Assembly: GCA_001910725.1 (NCBI GenBank)
Contig: MJGA01000037.1
Coordinates: 175,471 to 239,470, forward strand
Length of the DNA stretch: 64,000 bases
Source: Phanerodontia chrysosporium
Taxonomy: Eukaryota; Basidiomycota; Agaricomycetes; Polyporales; Phanerochaetaceae
Direction: 5' to 3'
Below are positions 11,196 to 22,759 of the stretch, one piece after another. Position 1 is the first letter of the stretch, and each line of letters starts with the position of its first letter. Below the pieces are notes generated by a model. That model was not told the origin of the DNA. It did not search any database and worked only from the letters and a program-made list of their open reading frames with translations. The translations under genes and the position numbers were made by a program.

Positions 11196-11945
11196 TACTA
11201 CGTCCAAGAGTGCTGTCGTCCTGCATGCGAGCATAAACGACTGTTGGCATGTTTGACTGCTCGCGGGTACCCAGGGTCCGGCACGGACGGGCGCCTGTGC
11301 TTTTCTCGCCCGCATCCCGCCTCCACGGCTCCCAGCGACCACGTACCCTTCCGTCAACAGCGTTTTCTCGCATTACTCGATGCCTGCAATTATTCCCTCC
11401 GCAAAGAAACTATCTGGGCTTCCTCAGGCGACATGGACGTTGGCTATAAACACTGCGAAAGCGGCACCGCAGAAATTCGCAGACGCACCCGCTCGACCTC
11501 GCCGTAGAAACCGGTAGCCTCAGCCGTTAACTGGACATGAGCATCAGGACTACAACGCCCACCGCCTAGAGACAGGTACAGCAAGATTCAGACGAATCTT
11601 CCGGCTGACATGCCGGGCACGCGACCGGCAGCAGATAATCAAGGGTCACGCTCATTGCAGACCATTGCCCGGTCTTTGTTTTCTGCGCAGAGGCCCGCTT
11701 GTATCACCACCTTGAAACACACGCTCTGCTTCCGATGAGAACCACCCAGGGTAGTCCTTGTCTGCCATCCGGTCTCGGGAACTGCCCAGGTGCAAAGAAC
11801 ACAGCCGCCTAGGTATTGTCAGGTCCTTCGCCGTCTCTACATGGTCGACATGCAACCACCCCTCGTGCTGATCTTGTTTCTCGCGGCTGGTGCGTGTTTC
11901 TTGAGAATCTATCCTCGCTCTGTCGCCGATATAACCCGCCTAGGC
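11196..11945. other. Intergenic region upstream of K3L, no gene seen
   Basis: No protein-coding signal that I can support. A pyrimidine-rich segment TCTTTGTTTTCTGCGCAG at 11674 has a close match upstream of K4 near 41389 (TCTTTGTTTTCTGCACAG), suggesting a shared leader or UTR intron acceptor for the C2-kinases. A further short intron-like stretch ends CCGCCTAG just before the K3L start. Confidence 0.4.
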
Positions 11946-13573
11946 ATGCTTTCCTGCCATCCAAAAATCCAGCTACGGCACCCGAAAGCGTCGATCCGAT
12001 ATGGCCTTGGAGTCGCTACTAGAGGAAGACAAAGTAGGTCCTCTGGAGATCACTTTCACCCGTGCGTCCGATCTCCTGCCTGATCCCATGCTTCCCTCAC
12101 CACCCGCCCGCCCGCAGACCTCCGCGGCAACCTCAGCCAGAAGGGCGTATACACTCTGTACTTCAAGCATAACACAGACCGAAATGCGTTCTGCAAACGG
12201 CCGCCGCCGCCAGACCCGACATCGACGCCGAACTGGATGCCCAGCCCGCCCTCGCCACCGTTCAATCTGTAAGCGCGCCTATCGCCCGACCTCCCGCTGC
12301 CCATCGCTGACTGTTCAAGCAGAGTGCTGACCGTCGGAACATTTGCCCTGCAGCTGGAGGTATTTGGGGGGCCGAAACCCGCGTTTGGGGCGGTATCCCA
12401 GGACTTGGTGGGATGGGTGCAAGTGCCGCTGTTCGAGCTGTTCTCAGGTGCGCAGTACACCACCTCACTCCAGGAAGGGGCACGTACAGATGAGCCGCGC
12501 TGCAGAGATACCACGTCCCTTCAAGCTCGCGGCGCCCATGTCCATCCTGGACTCCGAACCCAAGCCGAGCCCTGGATCCATCGCCGCCTGCGTCACCGCC
12601 AAAGCCAGGGATAATATCGACCTTCGACCGCATCGGGAGTATATCGACGCTCGGCCGGCCCTCCGCACCCTGAGAATGACCGCCGTTGCCCTGCAGTCCT
12701 TCATGGACGTGTTTCCCAATCCAGCGCTGGCGCAGAGAGTTGTGAGTGTCATGCATGTCTTAGCCAACGCTTTGGAACTCATCCACTTTCAGAAGGCGGG
12801 ATACGTCTTTGCCGTTGCCACTCTTAAGCATCTATGCGAGAGCCGAAGGTCGCTCGACGACGTTCCGTACTTGGACCAGACCGTCGTATGGCACCTGTCA
12901 CATATGGTTGAGCTGTACCTCGGCTATTTCCAAAAGGTGGTTTGGGAGAGCGAAGATTGGCCCCAGAAGGCCAAATCCGCGCTGGCGGAGGATCTCTTCT
13001 TTGTAGTCTCCGGGTCTTTAGCGATAGTTTTTGGCCTCGCCGACATTTACGCAGGTGCGCGGCAGTGTCGCTTGCAGCGCAGACGCGTCTTGACGGATAG
13101 TTCCCCCAGACACGTCCTACAAGCACCTGCAAAATGTCTCGCAAGCGGTTCACGACGGGGCCGTCGACTTCCAGATGAAGCTAGCGATACTGGGTGCAGC
13201 CATGCACATAATTGGGGAGGAACCGAGGCCTGTATCAATGGACAGGGACAAGTTCTTTCTCGACATCGCCTCGAAGTTTGCAGCCGCATACAAGACCAGT
13301 ACAACTCCATCGGGGCCATGGATGGAGTATCTGCTGCAGATGCGAGGGCCGGTTGCGACTGCAATGCTGGACGGCTTCAAAGCAGTGAGTCGATCATCAG
13401 CAGTACGCGACGAGAGACTCACGCATTGCAGTACATCGACCATTCGGCGCGCGTGAACCCGCCCGACGGCGCAAAGCTGCGCGGCACCGCGCGGCGCCTG
13501 ATGGCGATGCTGGCGCACAGCTCGCACATGCTGCCGTCCGAGCTCGAGCTCCCGCTGGCGTCGTTTCCGAAGG
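11946..13573 (+). pseudogene. K3L, family B kinase gene truncated before its kinase domain
   Basis: Left-arm copy of K3. It keeps the C2-like exons (RGNLSQKGVYTLYFKHNT, VGTFALQLEVFGGPKPAFG, LVGWVQVPLFELFSG) and the whole helical region (SIAACVTAKARDNIDLRPHR, DQTVVWHLSHMVELYLGYFQ, KSALAEDLFFVVSGSLAIVF, GPWMEYLLQMRGPVATAMLD, GTARRLMAMLAHSSHMLPSE). Homology to K3 ends exactly at the arm edge (13573), just before the glycine loop of the kinase domain. Downstream sequence is unrelated. A one-base difference from K3 lies just before the start ATG (11946 here). If transcribed it could yield a C2-helical protein without a kinase, but the simplest reading is a truncated copy made by the duplication. 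Confidence 0.8.
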
Positions 13574-13689
13574 AAGTCATCGAGGTGGGCACGTGCCACC
13601 CATGCAGAGCTTGATGTTCCCGCACGCAATGCAAGGGCATAACACCCCGGCAAGTCGACTGTGCTCAATTCTATCATCCCACGCTGATC

Positions 13690-13985
13690 TGCCAAGTAGT
13701 GATTGTACGGTGGAGGACAAGGTGATGAACGCGAAGGGCATGTATACCCGTGGGTCATCCGGTCGCGCTCAGCAGCCTCCCAGACGGTCACACCTTCGGG
13801 AACAACGCGCTGTGCTCAGAGCCCAGGTCAAGTACTACTTCATCGACCGCGGGATACCTGTACACGGGTAGGCAGGCGACCCGGGGCGGTCTGCTCACGG
13901 CAGGTGCAGACTGGGAGGTGCTTGGGCGTCCTTCAAGGTCGTTGTCATTAGCGATGGAAACATGCTCGAGAGAAGGTGCGTAAAG
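13690..13985 (+). pseudogene. Kinase C-lobe relic beside the left-arm junction
   Basis: Starts about 115 bp inside the spacer. It reads DCTVEDKVMNAKGMYTRG, matching the end of a catalytic loop (HRDCxxxNxMMDAKGMYPRG pattern), then VKYYFIDRGIPVHG, where DFG has become DRG, and ADWEVLG in place of the usual (D)REVPELS. One frame shift is needed between these pieces. No N-lobe precedes it. It is a decayed fragment of a kinase subtype also represented by the relic at 15.3 kb. Confidence 0.6.
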
Positions 13986-15240
13986 GTGCATGTCAAAGAG
14001 TCCATCGTTTAACAGAGAACGATGCTACAGCAACCGAACGTCGGCTTCCTGCGCCCTCCAATTACGAACATGACTATGAGGGATCCCGAGGCAAGACCAG
14101 ATGCGGTCCAGGCGCTTCTCAAGTGAAGCTGCACTCGAGCACAGCTGTTCATGCATCATGTACCGGCGAGAGTTTCGCTTGAGGGCGCGACACGAATCCG
14201 TATTCCATGACATCGGCACTCGTCAGAGAACCGGCCATCGCCTCCTTTGAACGCTGCGCTGAGCGCAGGCCGCTCCTTGCCATGCTCAGCTTAACATTGC
14301 TCTCCTTTGTCCACCCTCTCCCTCTCGATTCGACTTGAGCCGATTCCGTCTCGAAGCTGCTTAGCATCGTTGTATCTCCGTGTCTGACACCATCAAGTTG
14401 AATGACGTGTATCTCTTGCGAGGCATGCCAGTAGCTCTGCAGGCGTGCTTGCTACGATCACGCACGGCGGGCAGGTCTGAGGCCGGAGGTCTTGAGATGC
14501 TCTCTTTGCGAGGCCGCCGCGCGCCTTCGCTGTGCAACGCCAAACCCCCGGCTAGCGGTGCTCCGGAGTAACCGGTGCACGTGACGCGGGTAATAGCGCG
14601 TGTGGCCCGAGTGCGCGAGTCCGCTCCGAGGAGGCAACCCAAATCTTTTCGCTTACAACTTGCACTTCAGGGAACGTCTTACGCACGATTGACAATGCGC
14701 TGTCAAACGCGGTGCTACTGAGTGAGTCACATGTAGCACATGATTCAATCGTTGCTGACCAAAGGGGGGGGGGGGGACGACTAGGCGGAGCACGAGTCGA
14801 TGTCGGGTATGTGAGGCACCACCCTTCGACGGAGGCTCATATTTCCATTTAGACCTCCTACGCACGCCGCGGTTTCTCCCGAAAAAAATTGGATACAATG
14901 CGGAGCTAGACATACACCTACACGACCTCCATGCAGCGAAAGACGCTCCCAGATACTTCCTGCTCCTCCATCTGAAGCCTTAGCTCGTGAAGGCAACGGA
15001 CCGGATGCTGTATTGTCAGCTGAGATGTTTAGACCTGTATGTTAGGGCCAGAAGGTGCGTCCTAAGCTTTTTGTCTCACCGTGCCCTTGCCGACACGTCT
15101 TTAGTCCTGCGTGGCCCATGCACCCAGAGCTCCTCTATAATAGGGCGGCCATATGAGCGGCGGAAAACGGTGACCAGCAACTCTTCCATGTCTCTCTGCC
15201 ACGGTCTCCTGGAACAAGCTTGAATTTCAAACGCTCGACG
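13986..15240. other. Gene-free spacer stretch with poly-G run
   Basis: I see no supported gene. There is a run of 13 G at 14764-14776 and an A-run near 14882. Short open frames lack domain signals and consistent splice sites. Confidence 0.5.
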
Positions 15241-15249
15241 ATCACGCTG

Positions 15250-16300
15250 GGCTAGGCCTCTTGGAGTGTGCGCGGCGGGCCAGGCAGACGTTTCCGGAGG
15301 GCCAGGGGCACATGCTGCGGCTCCGATACCATACTGAACGGACGTCGTCCTGCAGAGATCCGACCTTTGATGTGGGGGGTTGCGAGGACTTCATGCTATT
15401 GCGGGTGAGATACTAGTCATACGCGTTTCATATGACACTGAGTATTCAGTCGCGATAGCTGCCGGCGAACTTTGTGGACGCGACACGAACGTCTGACAAT
15501 GTTGAAGTCTTTGTCGGACGCGTTAAGATATTTAGCGATGAACGGATCATCGCCCTGCTGTCTGACTCTCATGGGCTGTGGCAGGATCTACGGAACCACT
15601 GTGTCCCTATCTTCGCCCATTTCCTGGGCCCTGATAACGAGATCGTCTCGTATACTGTCATGCCCTGTCTTCATCCTGTCCATAGACCGCATTGGGACTG
15701 TTCATTCGAGATCGTCGAAATGATCGATCATATACGCACCGTACGGCCAAGGATTCTACCAGTCTCGATCCGATTGACCTACTACCCGCAGGGTCTTGTC
15801 TTTATGAACGAACGAGGTGTTGCACACCGGTAAGTACTGTTGCAGCTGCGCCCCAAGCCGCACTCACGCCCTCTTCGAGAACCACTGCGCGCATAAGACC
15901 ATCATAATTCACACCAGCACCCTTTCCCCCCGTAGTTACCACCTTTGGCTGACATGCTCTGCCGCTGGTATGGCGATGAAGCTTGACATCAGCCGGGCCG
16001 TTTCAACCTTATCCCTTTGTAATCCCTGTCTACTTGCCTGCACTATAGTCGCACTTACACCCGCAGTCACTCATATGACTACGTCGAAGATACCGGAATA
16101 CACTAGCTGCGGTTTCTCTCAACACCGGCCTATATGTCCTCCCCCGAGGTCTTGGAGCAGCCAAATGTGACCATCTTCCTGGTCCGATGCCAATTCCCCT
16201 GAGACCCTTCGACAAAGGAGGTGGCCCCGTGGCTGTGACGATGCTTGTTGTGTTGCATCCAATGGCCTATCGGGAGCCAATCATAGAGACGATCACCGAG
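15250..16300 (+). pseudogene. Kinase N-lobe relic of a variant subtype
   Basis: The N-terminal part reads VGGCEDFMLLR, a GTGAGATAC donor, a 51-nt intron, then LPANFVDATRTSDNVEVFVG. The N-lobe continues with HCVPIFAHFLGPDNEIVSYT and a hinge-like VMPCLHPVH, then GLVFMNERGVAHR before a GTAAGT donor, so the HRD mini-exon organisation is recognisable. Downstream, only scraps remain: a PEYTSCGF-like activation segment near 16097 and a DPFDKGG-like piece near 16207, separated by stops. The catalytic Asp exon and DFG are not found intact. Probably a decayed kinase; an N-lobe-only protein cannot be excluded. Confidence 0.55.
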
Positions 16301-16520
16301 AAGTCTGTTTACGTGCGTGCAATCGCACGACTCACATTGTTCCTTTTCTCACCATGAGCAGTCTATGTGACAGTGTGAGAGCTGGATACGCATTGCGCCG
16401 GGTCTCAATTGTTCTTGTTGCCTCGCGTATCGCTCTACCTCAGCCTGACGGTCGTATATCCTTGCACTACATTTCCTGCACTAAGCCGAGAGATCTGTGC
16501 CCTACAATTACCATATCACT

Positions 16521-19329
16521 TCATTGCGGAAGTTGACGGAGATCCAGCAGTAGTCGGTGTGCATCCTCACGGCGCAGGGGCTGCTGCTGCCAGCAAATTG
16601 AGATGCGTGTCTTCAAACGCTGCATATTCTGCACCAAGACTGGCATGTCTGGACGCTCCCCCTGCATTATCTTGCTCCTGGTCGTTGCCACATCGTAGCG
16701 AGCGAATGGCTCCTCGCCACTGTATAGCTGGAGAGGTAGAGATCAGAAGCGGTTGTTACTGCGCTGAGAGGACGTACCTCGATGAAGAGCATGGCGAAAG
16801 AGAATAGATCGCTCTGCTTCGTGGGACGCCGCGAAGGTGATATCTGTTCCATAGGAATTCCTGAGAGCTGTGCAATTGCTGCAGGCGGGATGCCGACTCG
16901 TGTGCTGGTGGAGGTTGGGCTACCGCGAATTGCGCGCATGGGCGGTACAAGCGACTTTGAGATGCCAGGCGACAGCAAGGCCTGCGGCGGAAGCCGTCGT
17001 TCTTGCGTGACGTCTTCTGGCGGTATGAGCTCGGGGGCTAGAAAGTTTGCCTTCCCGGATCGCGTTGAATCGAAGGCCTTGCTGTACGCGTCGGCATAGA
17101 CTGACACACCGAAGTCGCCAATGACGATGTCCTCATTGGTACCGGAACCGCCGTGGATAAAAATGTTACGCTGCGTAGCCCGCTGTTAATGTACAGAAGA
17201 GAACCTAATAACGAGGGACATACCCCGTGCAGATCCCCGTGTATAACACCCTCTTCGTGCATGTACACCAGCCCCTCTGCAATCTGGGTAAGCTGCAAGG
17301 TGCATTCGGTCAGCACATGTGCGCAAAGGCGAAGGTCAGCCGAACCCATCTGTTTAGCTGCTTCAGCTTGTCTTCATCGCGCCGTGAAACAAAATCGCGT
17401 GCACGAATCCTGTCTGAGAGATTTCCGCGCATTCTCCGGCTCACAATGGATATCTGTCCGAGTCCGCCAATGCTGCGCGTAATGCCCTCGGTGGAGAGTA
17501 GGCGGGGATGATTTAGCGTCCAGCCGACCAACACCTCGATATATGTTTTCTGTGGAAAGGGTAAAATGTTGAGCTGCGGACTCTACACCCTGCGTAAAAT
17601 GTATAGGCTCACTTTGATGTCCTGGGAAGTACATTTTATGATAGTCTTGATCGCTACATGTACGTCCTTTTTTGACGATGCATCGTACATCTTTCCCCAC
17701 CGTACAATCCCGTACCCGCCTCGTTCCTGTTCGCTCACTTGGGTTGGAATGCCATGCGAAATGGGCTGAGACTCTGCTCGAAGAGAGCTATCCTTAATAA
17801 TGAGATTGGACGGTAGCAAGTCCGTATCTCGTGCGAGCGTGGTCATAAGGCGACGGGCCGCACTTCGATAGCCCGCAAAGCTGGCGCCCTCCTTCCTCTC
17901 CCTGACCGTAGACTCGTCGATTGTCTACACCATTAGGTGGTACTTTGACCCATATAGAGTGATGCCGAACTCACAGACTTGTACGCGTCCAAAAGGGCTA
18001 CCACCATGGATTCGTTCCGAATGCACGAAAGGAGGTCCTGGTACCGACCCGAGAGCAACTTACAGCCTGAAAAGCGTTCCGAAGACCTATGTGCGACAAG
18101 GCGGCAGAACGCAGAAAGTGAGATGTCCAGCGGGTGCGCCTTCCCGTAGAGGTCTTGCATCTTTGCTCGTAGGATGAGAAGGCGTAGCTGTACATCATAA
18201 AAGGCGTCATGGCAGGCCAGGTTTAAGGGTCGGACCACGGCATACGCGCATGCTGCCAGCGACTCAGTGAGGTAAGATAAGATGCTAGCAGTGCCGTCGT
18301 ACCTTGATAATGATTTATAAAACTATAAATGAGTATTACAGCCTTCGTGACAGTGGGAAAGAGATCCTCGGCAAGACTTGGGATGGCCGTCCCTGCTGCC
18401 TTGACTGAGGGTAGGTATGCCTTCCAGAAATAGGTTATCTGGCATTCGATCTGGAAAATCACATCCTTCACTGCGTTTTTGTCGCGCAATGCAGGATTTG
18501 TTGCGACGCAAGACGGATGTCTCGCAATGTACTGCAGAATGGCCCGCAGATACACAACCGCTGTATCCTTGTCAATATTATGGCCCTCAGCGCTCGTCGA
18601 CACGGGGGAAAGAAGTGAGACATACAATCCAGGTAACGCTTCTGGGAAGATTGGCTTCTCTGAGGTGGTGTAATACCTCATATACCACATGGAGCGAGGT
18701 CGAAGCCGCATATCGACGTAACCCGGCCTTGCATATCTCGAGGTTTATGCGCCTTACCAGAGAGACAGGGGAAAGCTCGATGTATAGCTTCCCCATGATG
18801 GTAATCGGCGATGTCGGCTGCTGCTTGACCACATCGGCTTTCACGATTATGCCTACATAGTCGTTAGCAGGTGCGTAGCGGCGTAAACCGGGACTTGGTT
18901 GCATACCAGGCAGTAAATCATGCAGTGGAACTGACGCTACACCCCAAAGTGTAGATGATCCGAAACGTGACTTTTGGTATAGTTCTATCTTCAAGGCGTA
19001 AGTACCAACAGTGAAGCTCCTGCACGGCCAATGTTTGAGTCCCCTCTGCGAACGCTACATGCAAATAACTCACAGCTGTCCCTGGTCAGTGCGATTCCCT
19101 GTCCAGTCAGGTGTTTTCGTTGCTCCACTTAGGCCGTATTGAAGGAGGACGTCACTGTCGTCGTTGGTAAAGATTTTCGCAACGTATGCACTTGAAACCA
19201 TTAGCTCGGCCCTCAGTACTGGACATCATTGCATGAGTAATTACTCAGGCAGAGCTAAGCATACCGCACACCTGACACGACGCATGTTAGCTGCCCTTCA
19301 CAGAGGGATGAGCTTGGAGTCGAGGCCAT
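16521..19329 (-). CDS. Family B C2-helical-TKL protein kinase K2
   Basis: Apparently complete multi-exon gene. The start at 19329 gives MASTPSSSLCEGQLTCVVSG; after an intron comes LRAELMVSSAYVAKIFTNDD, a C2-like beginning. The next exon has FTVGTYALKIELYQKSRFG and VASVPLHDLLPGMQPS, then GKLYIELSPVSL as in K1. The helical middle spans about 18700-17900 (YLRAILQYIARHPSC, IPSLAEDLFPTVTKAVIL). The kinase domain has RGGYGIVRWG (glycine loop), HVAIKTIIK (beta-3 Lys), GLVYMHEEGVIHGDLHG (HGD loop), NIFIHGG, VIGDFGVSVYADA (DFG) and FLAPELIPPE (APE). After DLFSFAMLFIEV and an intron, the last exon runs LYSGEEPFARYDV to LLLDLRQLPQ and stops at 16521. All catalytic motifs are intact, so it should be an active kinase. 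The P+1 region carries a proline-rich insert. Confidence 0.8.
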
Positions 19330-20089
19330 CGTCGAGAAAGCGAATGCGAGGCGTTACGGGTGGTGTATGTAGGAGTCAAGGAATGTGGTTGTGACATCTC
19401 GAAGCAACGCTGTCTTGGGCTGTAGTCCGGATACGCGCGCACAGTCATTGTTACGGCGGGGAAGCATGGCTAGATCCCGAGCATACACCTTTGTCCGTTG
19501 CCATGCTGTCAACGAAAACAACGCCGAAAACCACATGGGAGACCTATGCCGCCTTCGGAATGCTGTGTGGCAATGCACGTCGAAGCTACGAAAGTTCATG
19601 ATGAAAGACAAAAGACCGACATGGGGCGCTCAAAAAGCTCGCTTTGATTGCGATTCGGATGATGGAGCAGGACAACAAAGAGGCGCAGTGCAAGGGTCCT
19701 ACCGATGCGGTCTTCAACGATCCGCTCTGAATCCCTCCGAGTTGCCGCAGCGGCATGTGATCGCTTCGCCGCTTCCTTTCCTGTGCTTCAGCTCCCGTCT
19801 CGATCGCCGTTTTGGCCTACCTCCATCCTCCCCGTTCGCAACATGACTTCTGTCTGTACCTTACATAAAGGGTCGATGATCGCATTGAGGGCATGTTAGG
19901 ATGGTCGCGCAGATATGGAAGTCAACGTTCACTGATGAAGGGAAAGAGGATGTCGCGTGTCAGGAATCTCAGATACCATCGTGCTATAAGCCCGCAGGTA
20001 AAGCTCATAATCATTCACAGACCTTCACCGTGGCCGATGAAGTTGGTACGCGGGAGAATCATATATTGAGCGTAAGCCTCAATCCAGAC
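19330..20089. other. Intergenic region, no gene seen
   Basis: Region between the K2 start and the 3' end of helical gene C4. Open frames of up to about 150 codons on the plus strand show no domain, no consistent intron pattern and no family resemblance. Confidence 0.45.
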
Positions 20090-20847
20090 TATCCAACGTG
20101 TGCAGCTGAGAGTCTCTGCGTTCGCGCGCGCTCGAAACCTCCACACAGATCGAAAGTTCCGCAGAGAGCGGCTGAGCGCTTGCGGAGTCGGTGTGCCTCG
20201 CCTGGGTAGAATTCGTGTCTGTCTCCCGGAGCTTCTTGAGGATCCGAGCTGACGATGCCTAGTATCACAATTGAGAGGACTACTACATGACAGTCTGGAT
20301 GTGGACTTACGTTGACTCGTTTCTCAATTGCTACACATTGCTTTTTGAGCACCTGAAGATCCGAGCGGACAGTCCACGCATTGTAAACGGATGTTACGAG
20401 GCCATCCTCCATGCTACCGTAGCTGCAGAGCACTAATTCGAGCTCTTTGTCAATCCTATGGGTTGTTCATGAATATATACGACATTGGGAAGTATCCGAG
20501 ACATACCTTTTTATCGCTTCTTCTAAGTCCTTCGGGCTCTCAGCTTTCAGTTGCACAGTGAACTCCTGCCTAGACGTTCGCACGTCCTCCTCGGTCAGGC
20601 CGTTACCAGAAACGGCATCGTCGATCTCTCTGACTACGAGCTCCAGCGTGGATTTGAGTCTCTGGATGTGTTTCTTGATGTTGTCCCTAATCGCCTCGAT
20701 AGTCCGGAAGGTATAGAGCCAACTGTTCTCTTGGCAGGTTTCGGCGACGGTCTTTCCAATCATCAACGTCAGTGCGACCTGGCCTAGCGCCTGCCCTGAA
20801 GTCGTCGCGCTCTCCGTGCTAACAGGAGCAACAGCTGAACCGTCCAT
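20090..20847 (-). CDS. Small helical protein C4 (family C)
   Basis: Start MDGSAVAPVSTESATTSGQA at 20847, followed by a hydrophobic stretch (GQVALTLMIGKTVAE) and helices FRTIEAIRDNIKKHIQRLKS and TLELVVREIDDAVSG. The first exon ends near EAIKR at a GTATGT donor, in the same place as in C1 and C2. Exon 2 reads IDKELELVLCSYGSMEDGLV and SDLQVLKKQCVAIEKRVN up to a GTAAGT donor; LKKQCVAIE aligns with LQDRCIELM of C2 and LHKHCIELD of C1. The third exon and stop are tentative. Most diverged of the well-supported family members here, in the spacer on the opposite strand from kinase e. Confidence 0.6.
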
Positions 20848-21436
20848 CTGAAGTCATGTCTCAGGCATGCCGCACAGATAGTCGAATGGTTACGAACCAA
20901 GGAATCTGGATTAAACGAGTGAAAGGGTGGAGAGATGGGCGACCACGTGTGGGATTCAGCCAGCCAGGGCGAGAATCAGAAAGGAGAGGAGGGTGTGGTG
21001 TCCACCTGAGTACGGAGTACCGGAAAGCCATATATGTGACCTGGTATCCTGTTTCTCGTAAGCGGTGAGAAAGTGTTCGACGCAAGCTGCTCCAATCGGG
21101 ATGAAGGGGATAGTGTGGACAATCTCGATACCGTCAACAGGGCGGCGCACTTTGAATACAACAACCAGGACCGAGAACTGCTAAGAAATGAGGTCGGAAC
21201 AATCGTCGTGAGGGGCGTGAACAGCCGCTGCCTGAAGGCCTGATGTCTGAAGCTGGAAGGTTGAGGACGAACCGCCGGTTTGGGCGCATGGCCATGAAAT
21301 TCCCAATTAGGTCAGGAGAGATACACGTGACCGCGGCGTCTATGCGTCGCGGTATCGTGATGGACTTTTCGTCCCGCCTCAACCACAACTCTTTCTTCCT
21401 TGCCACCCACCACCTCCATTATCGCCAACGCCAACG
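20848..21436. promoter_or_regulatory. Intergenic region between C4 and kinase e
   Basis: 590 bp between divergent starts (C4 on minus, e on plus). It contains CCACGTGTGGG near 20943 (E-box type) and a pyrimidine-rich leader (CTTTCTTCCTTGCCACCCAC) directly upstream of the kinase e start at 21437. The divergent helical-protein/kinase pairing repeats that of C1 with b and C1' with c. Confidence 0.35.
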
Positions 21437-22759
21437 ATGGAATTGACTCGTCTCCAGGCTGCTAATAAGCAAATGGGAGACTATGCTGCACGTCTCGAAG
21501 CACGAGAACTCGCATGGAGGGACCGCCAGCAGTTCCTCGCCGCCAGAGGTTACATGCTCCGGCCACGCTACCACCCCGGGTGGGTTCCATCGTGGTCTGC
21601 CTCGCTCGATATCAACCCCTTCAGATGCGAGGACTTTATTGCTTTGCCTGTGAGTAGATTCCTTCACGGTGGCTTTCCCATAACTCACAGTCGAGTAGTT
21701 CTTCCCTCATATTATCGATGCTACCAGGATCTCCGATGGACGACTTGTATGCATCAAACGCGTTGCGCGTCAAGGGCAAGAGCTCGAGCTGACGAGATAC
21801 TTCTCCTCGCCTGAGCTTCGTGCGGATCCGAGAAACCATAGCATCCCCATCCTGGATAGTTTCGACGACGATGTCGACGAAAGGTTGTCATACATCGTCA
21901 TGCCTTTCTACAGACCTATGACCGATCCTCCCTTCGACTTGGTGAACGACATTGTGGAGTTTGCTGATCAAGTGCTCGAGGTAGGTGCCCCGTGGCCACT
22001 TCACGATGTGACCCTCATGATGCATTTAGGGACTGGCCTTCATACACGCCCACGACGTGGCCCACCGGTACGATCTCGCCTCATTCCCTATACTACTTCT
22101 GACCCCCGATTTTAGGGATGTCGCCGAAACGAACATTCTAATGGACGCGGACGTTCTCTATCCTCACGGGTTCCATCCAGCAGCCACCGACAAACTGCCC
22201 GATGCAATCCGCAATGCGTGGCCATACACCCGATTCAGCGCGCCATCCTCGGTGAGATATTACTTTGCAGACTTTGGACTATCGGTCCGCATACCACCAG
22301 AGGCACCGCGCCTTGTCACCGGTTACATCGGGGCAGACCGTGATGCTCCTGAGCTCTCAGACGACGTGCCGTACGACCCGTTCAAGGTCGACATCTATGT
22401 TCTTGGCAATGTCTTCCGTCATCACATCAGTGAGGTATGGCTCCATCCCACACTGCGCTTGCACAGTCCTGATACTCCTTTAGAAGTACTTTCGCGTTGA
22501 GTTCCTGGGGCCGCTCATTGCGGCGATGACGCACAAGGACCCGCAGGCCCGGCCTACCGCGCAGGCGGCACTGCATCAATGGCGCCAGATCCGTCGCCGC
22601 GTTTTCGCGCTGCACCGCGTGTGTCGGCTTCGCGACCGCGATGAGACCATCATTCAGACTCTCGTGCTTGACGTCATCTCGATCCTCAAGGTCGTCTACG
22701 TGCTGTCGAGGCGATTTGCAGGCTGGTCTCTGAGCTGGCTCCTGCTAGTCTTTTCGTGA
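21437..22759 (+). CDS. Family A protein kinase e, intact
   Basis: Best-preserved family A gene outside the arms. Exon 1 starts MELTRLQAANKQMGDYAARL and carries WRDRQQFLAARGYMLRPRY. Exon 2 has IIDATRISDGRLVCIKRV (beta-3 Lys) and LSYIVMPFYRPMTDPPF. The 38-nt mini-exon at 22030-22067 encodes GLAFIHAHDVAH and starts the HRD arginine. Exon 4 gives RDVAETNILMDADVLYPHG and YYFADFGLSVRI (DFG intact), then DRDAPELSDDVPYDPFKVD. Exon 5 starts KYFRVEFLGPLIAAMTHKD and ends in a hydrophobic tail (LVLDVISILKVVYVLSRRF, WSLSWLLLVFS). Every catalytic residue and splice site is in place, so an active, possibly membrane-attached kinase is expected. A tandem decayed copy (f) follows 2 kb downstream. Confidence 0.87.

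Larger units (their letters stand above)
5423..13573. repeat. Left arm of large inverted duplication
   Basis: About 8,151 bp that reappears as its reverse complement at 28,885-37,037. Matching landmarks have coordinate sums close to 42,460 throughout: kinase start 7920 with 34543, helical protein start 10374 with 32089, C2-kinase landmark 12001 with 30460. The outer limit is a TGACGTAA-like site near 5423, beyond which the flanks differ. The inner limit is after CGAAGG at 13573. By eye the kinase exons are almost identical and the C2-kinase part differs at roughly 4 percent of bases. Contents: intergenic repeat, kinase b (-), helical gene C1 (+), second intergenic repeat, helical gene C2 (+), truncated C2-kinase K3L (+). 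Confidence 0.95.

Noticed and set aside
12343..13614. A 423-codon open frame on the plus strand
   Set aside because: It reads through intron sequence of K3L. The true exons, matched to K3 and K4, use parts of this and other frames with GT-AG boundaries.
14764..14776. Poly-G run as a functional switch
   Set aside because: It lies in a gene-free stretch with no reading frame to control; most likely a simple homopolymer.
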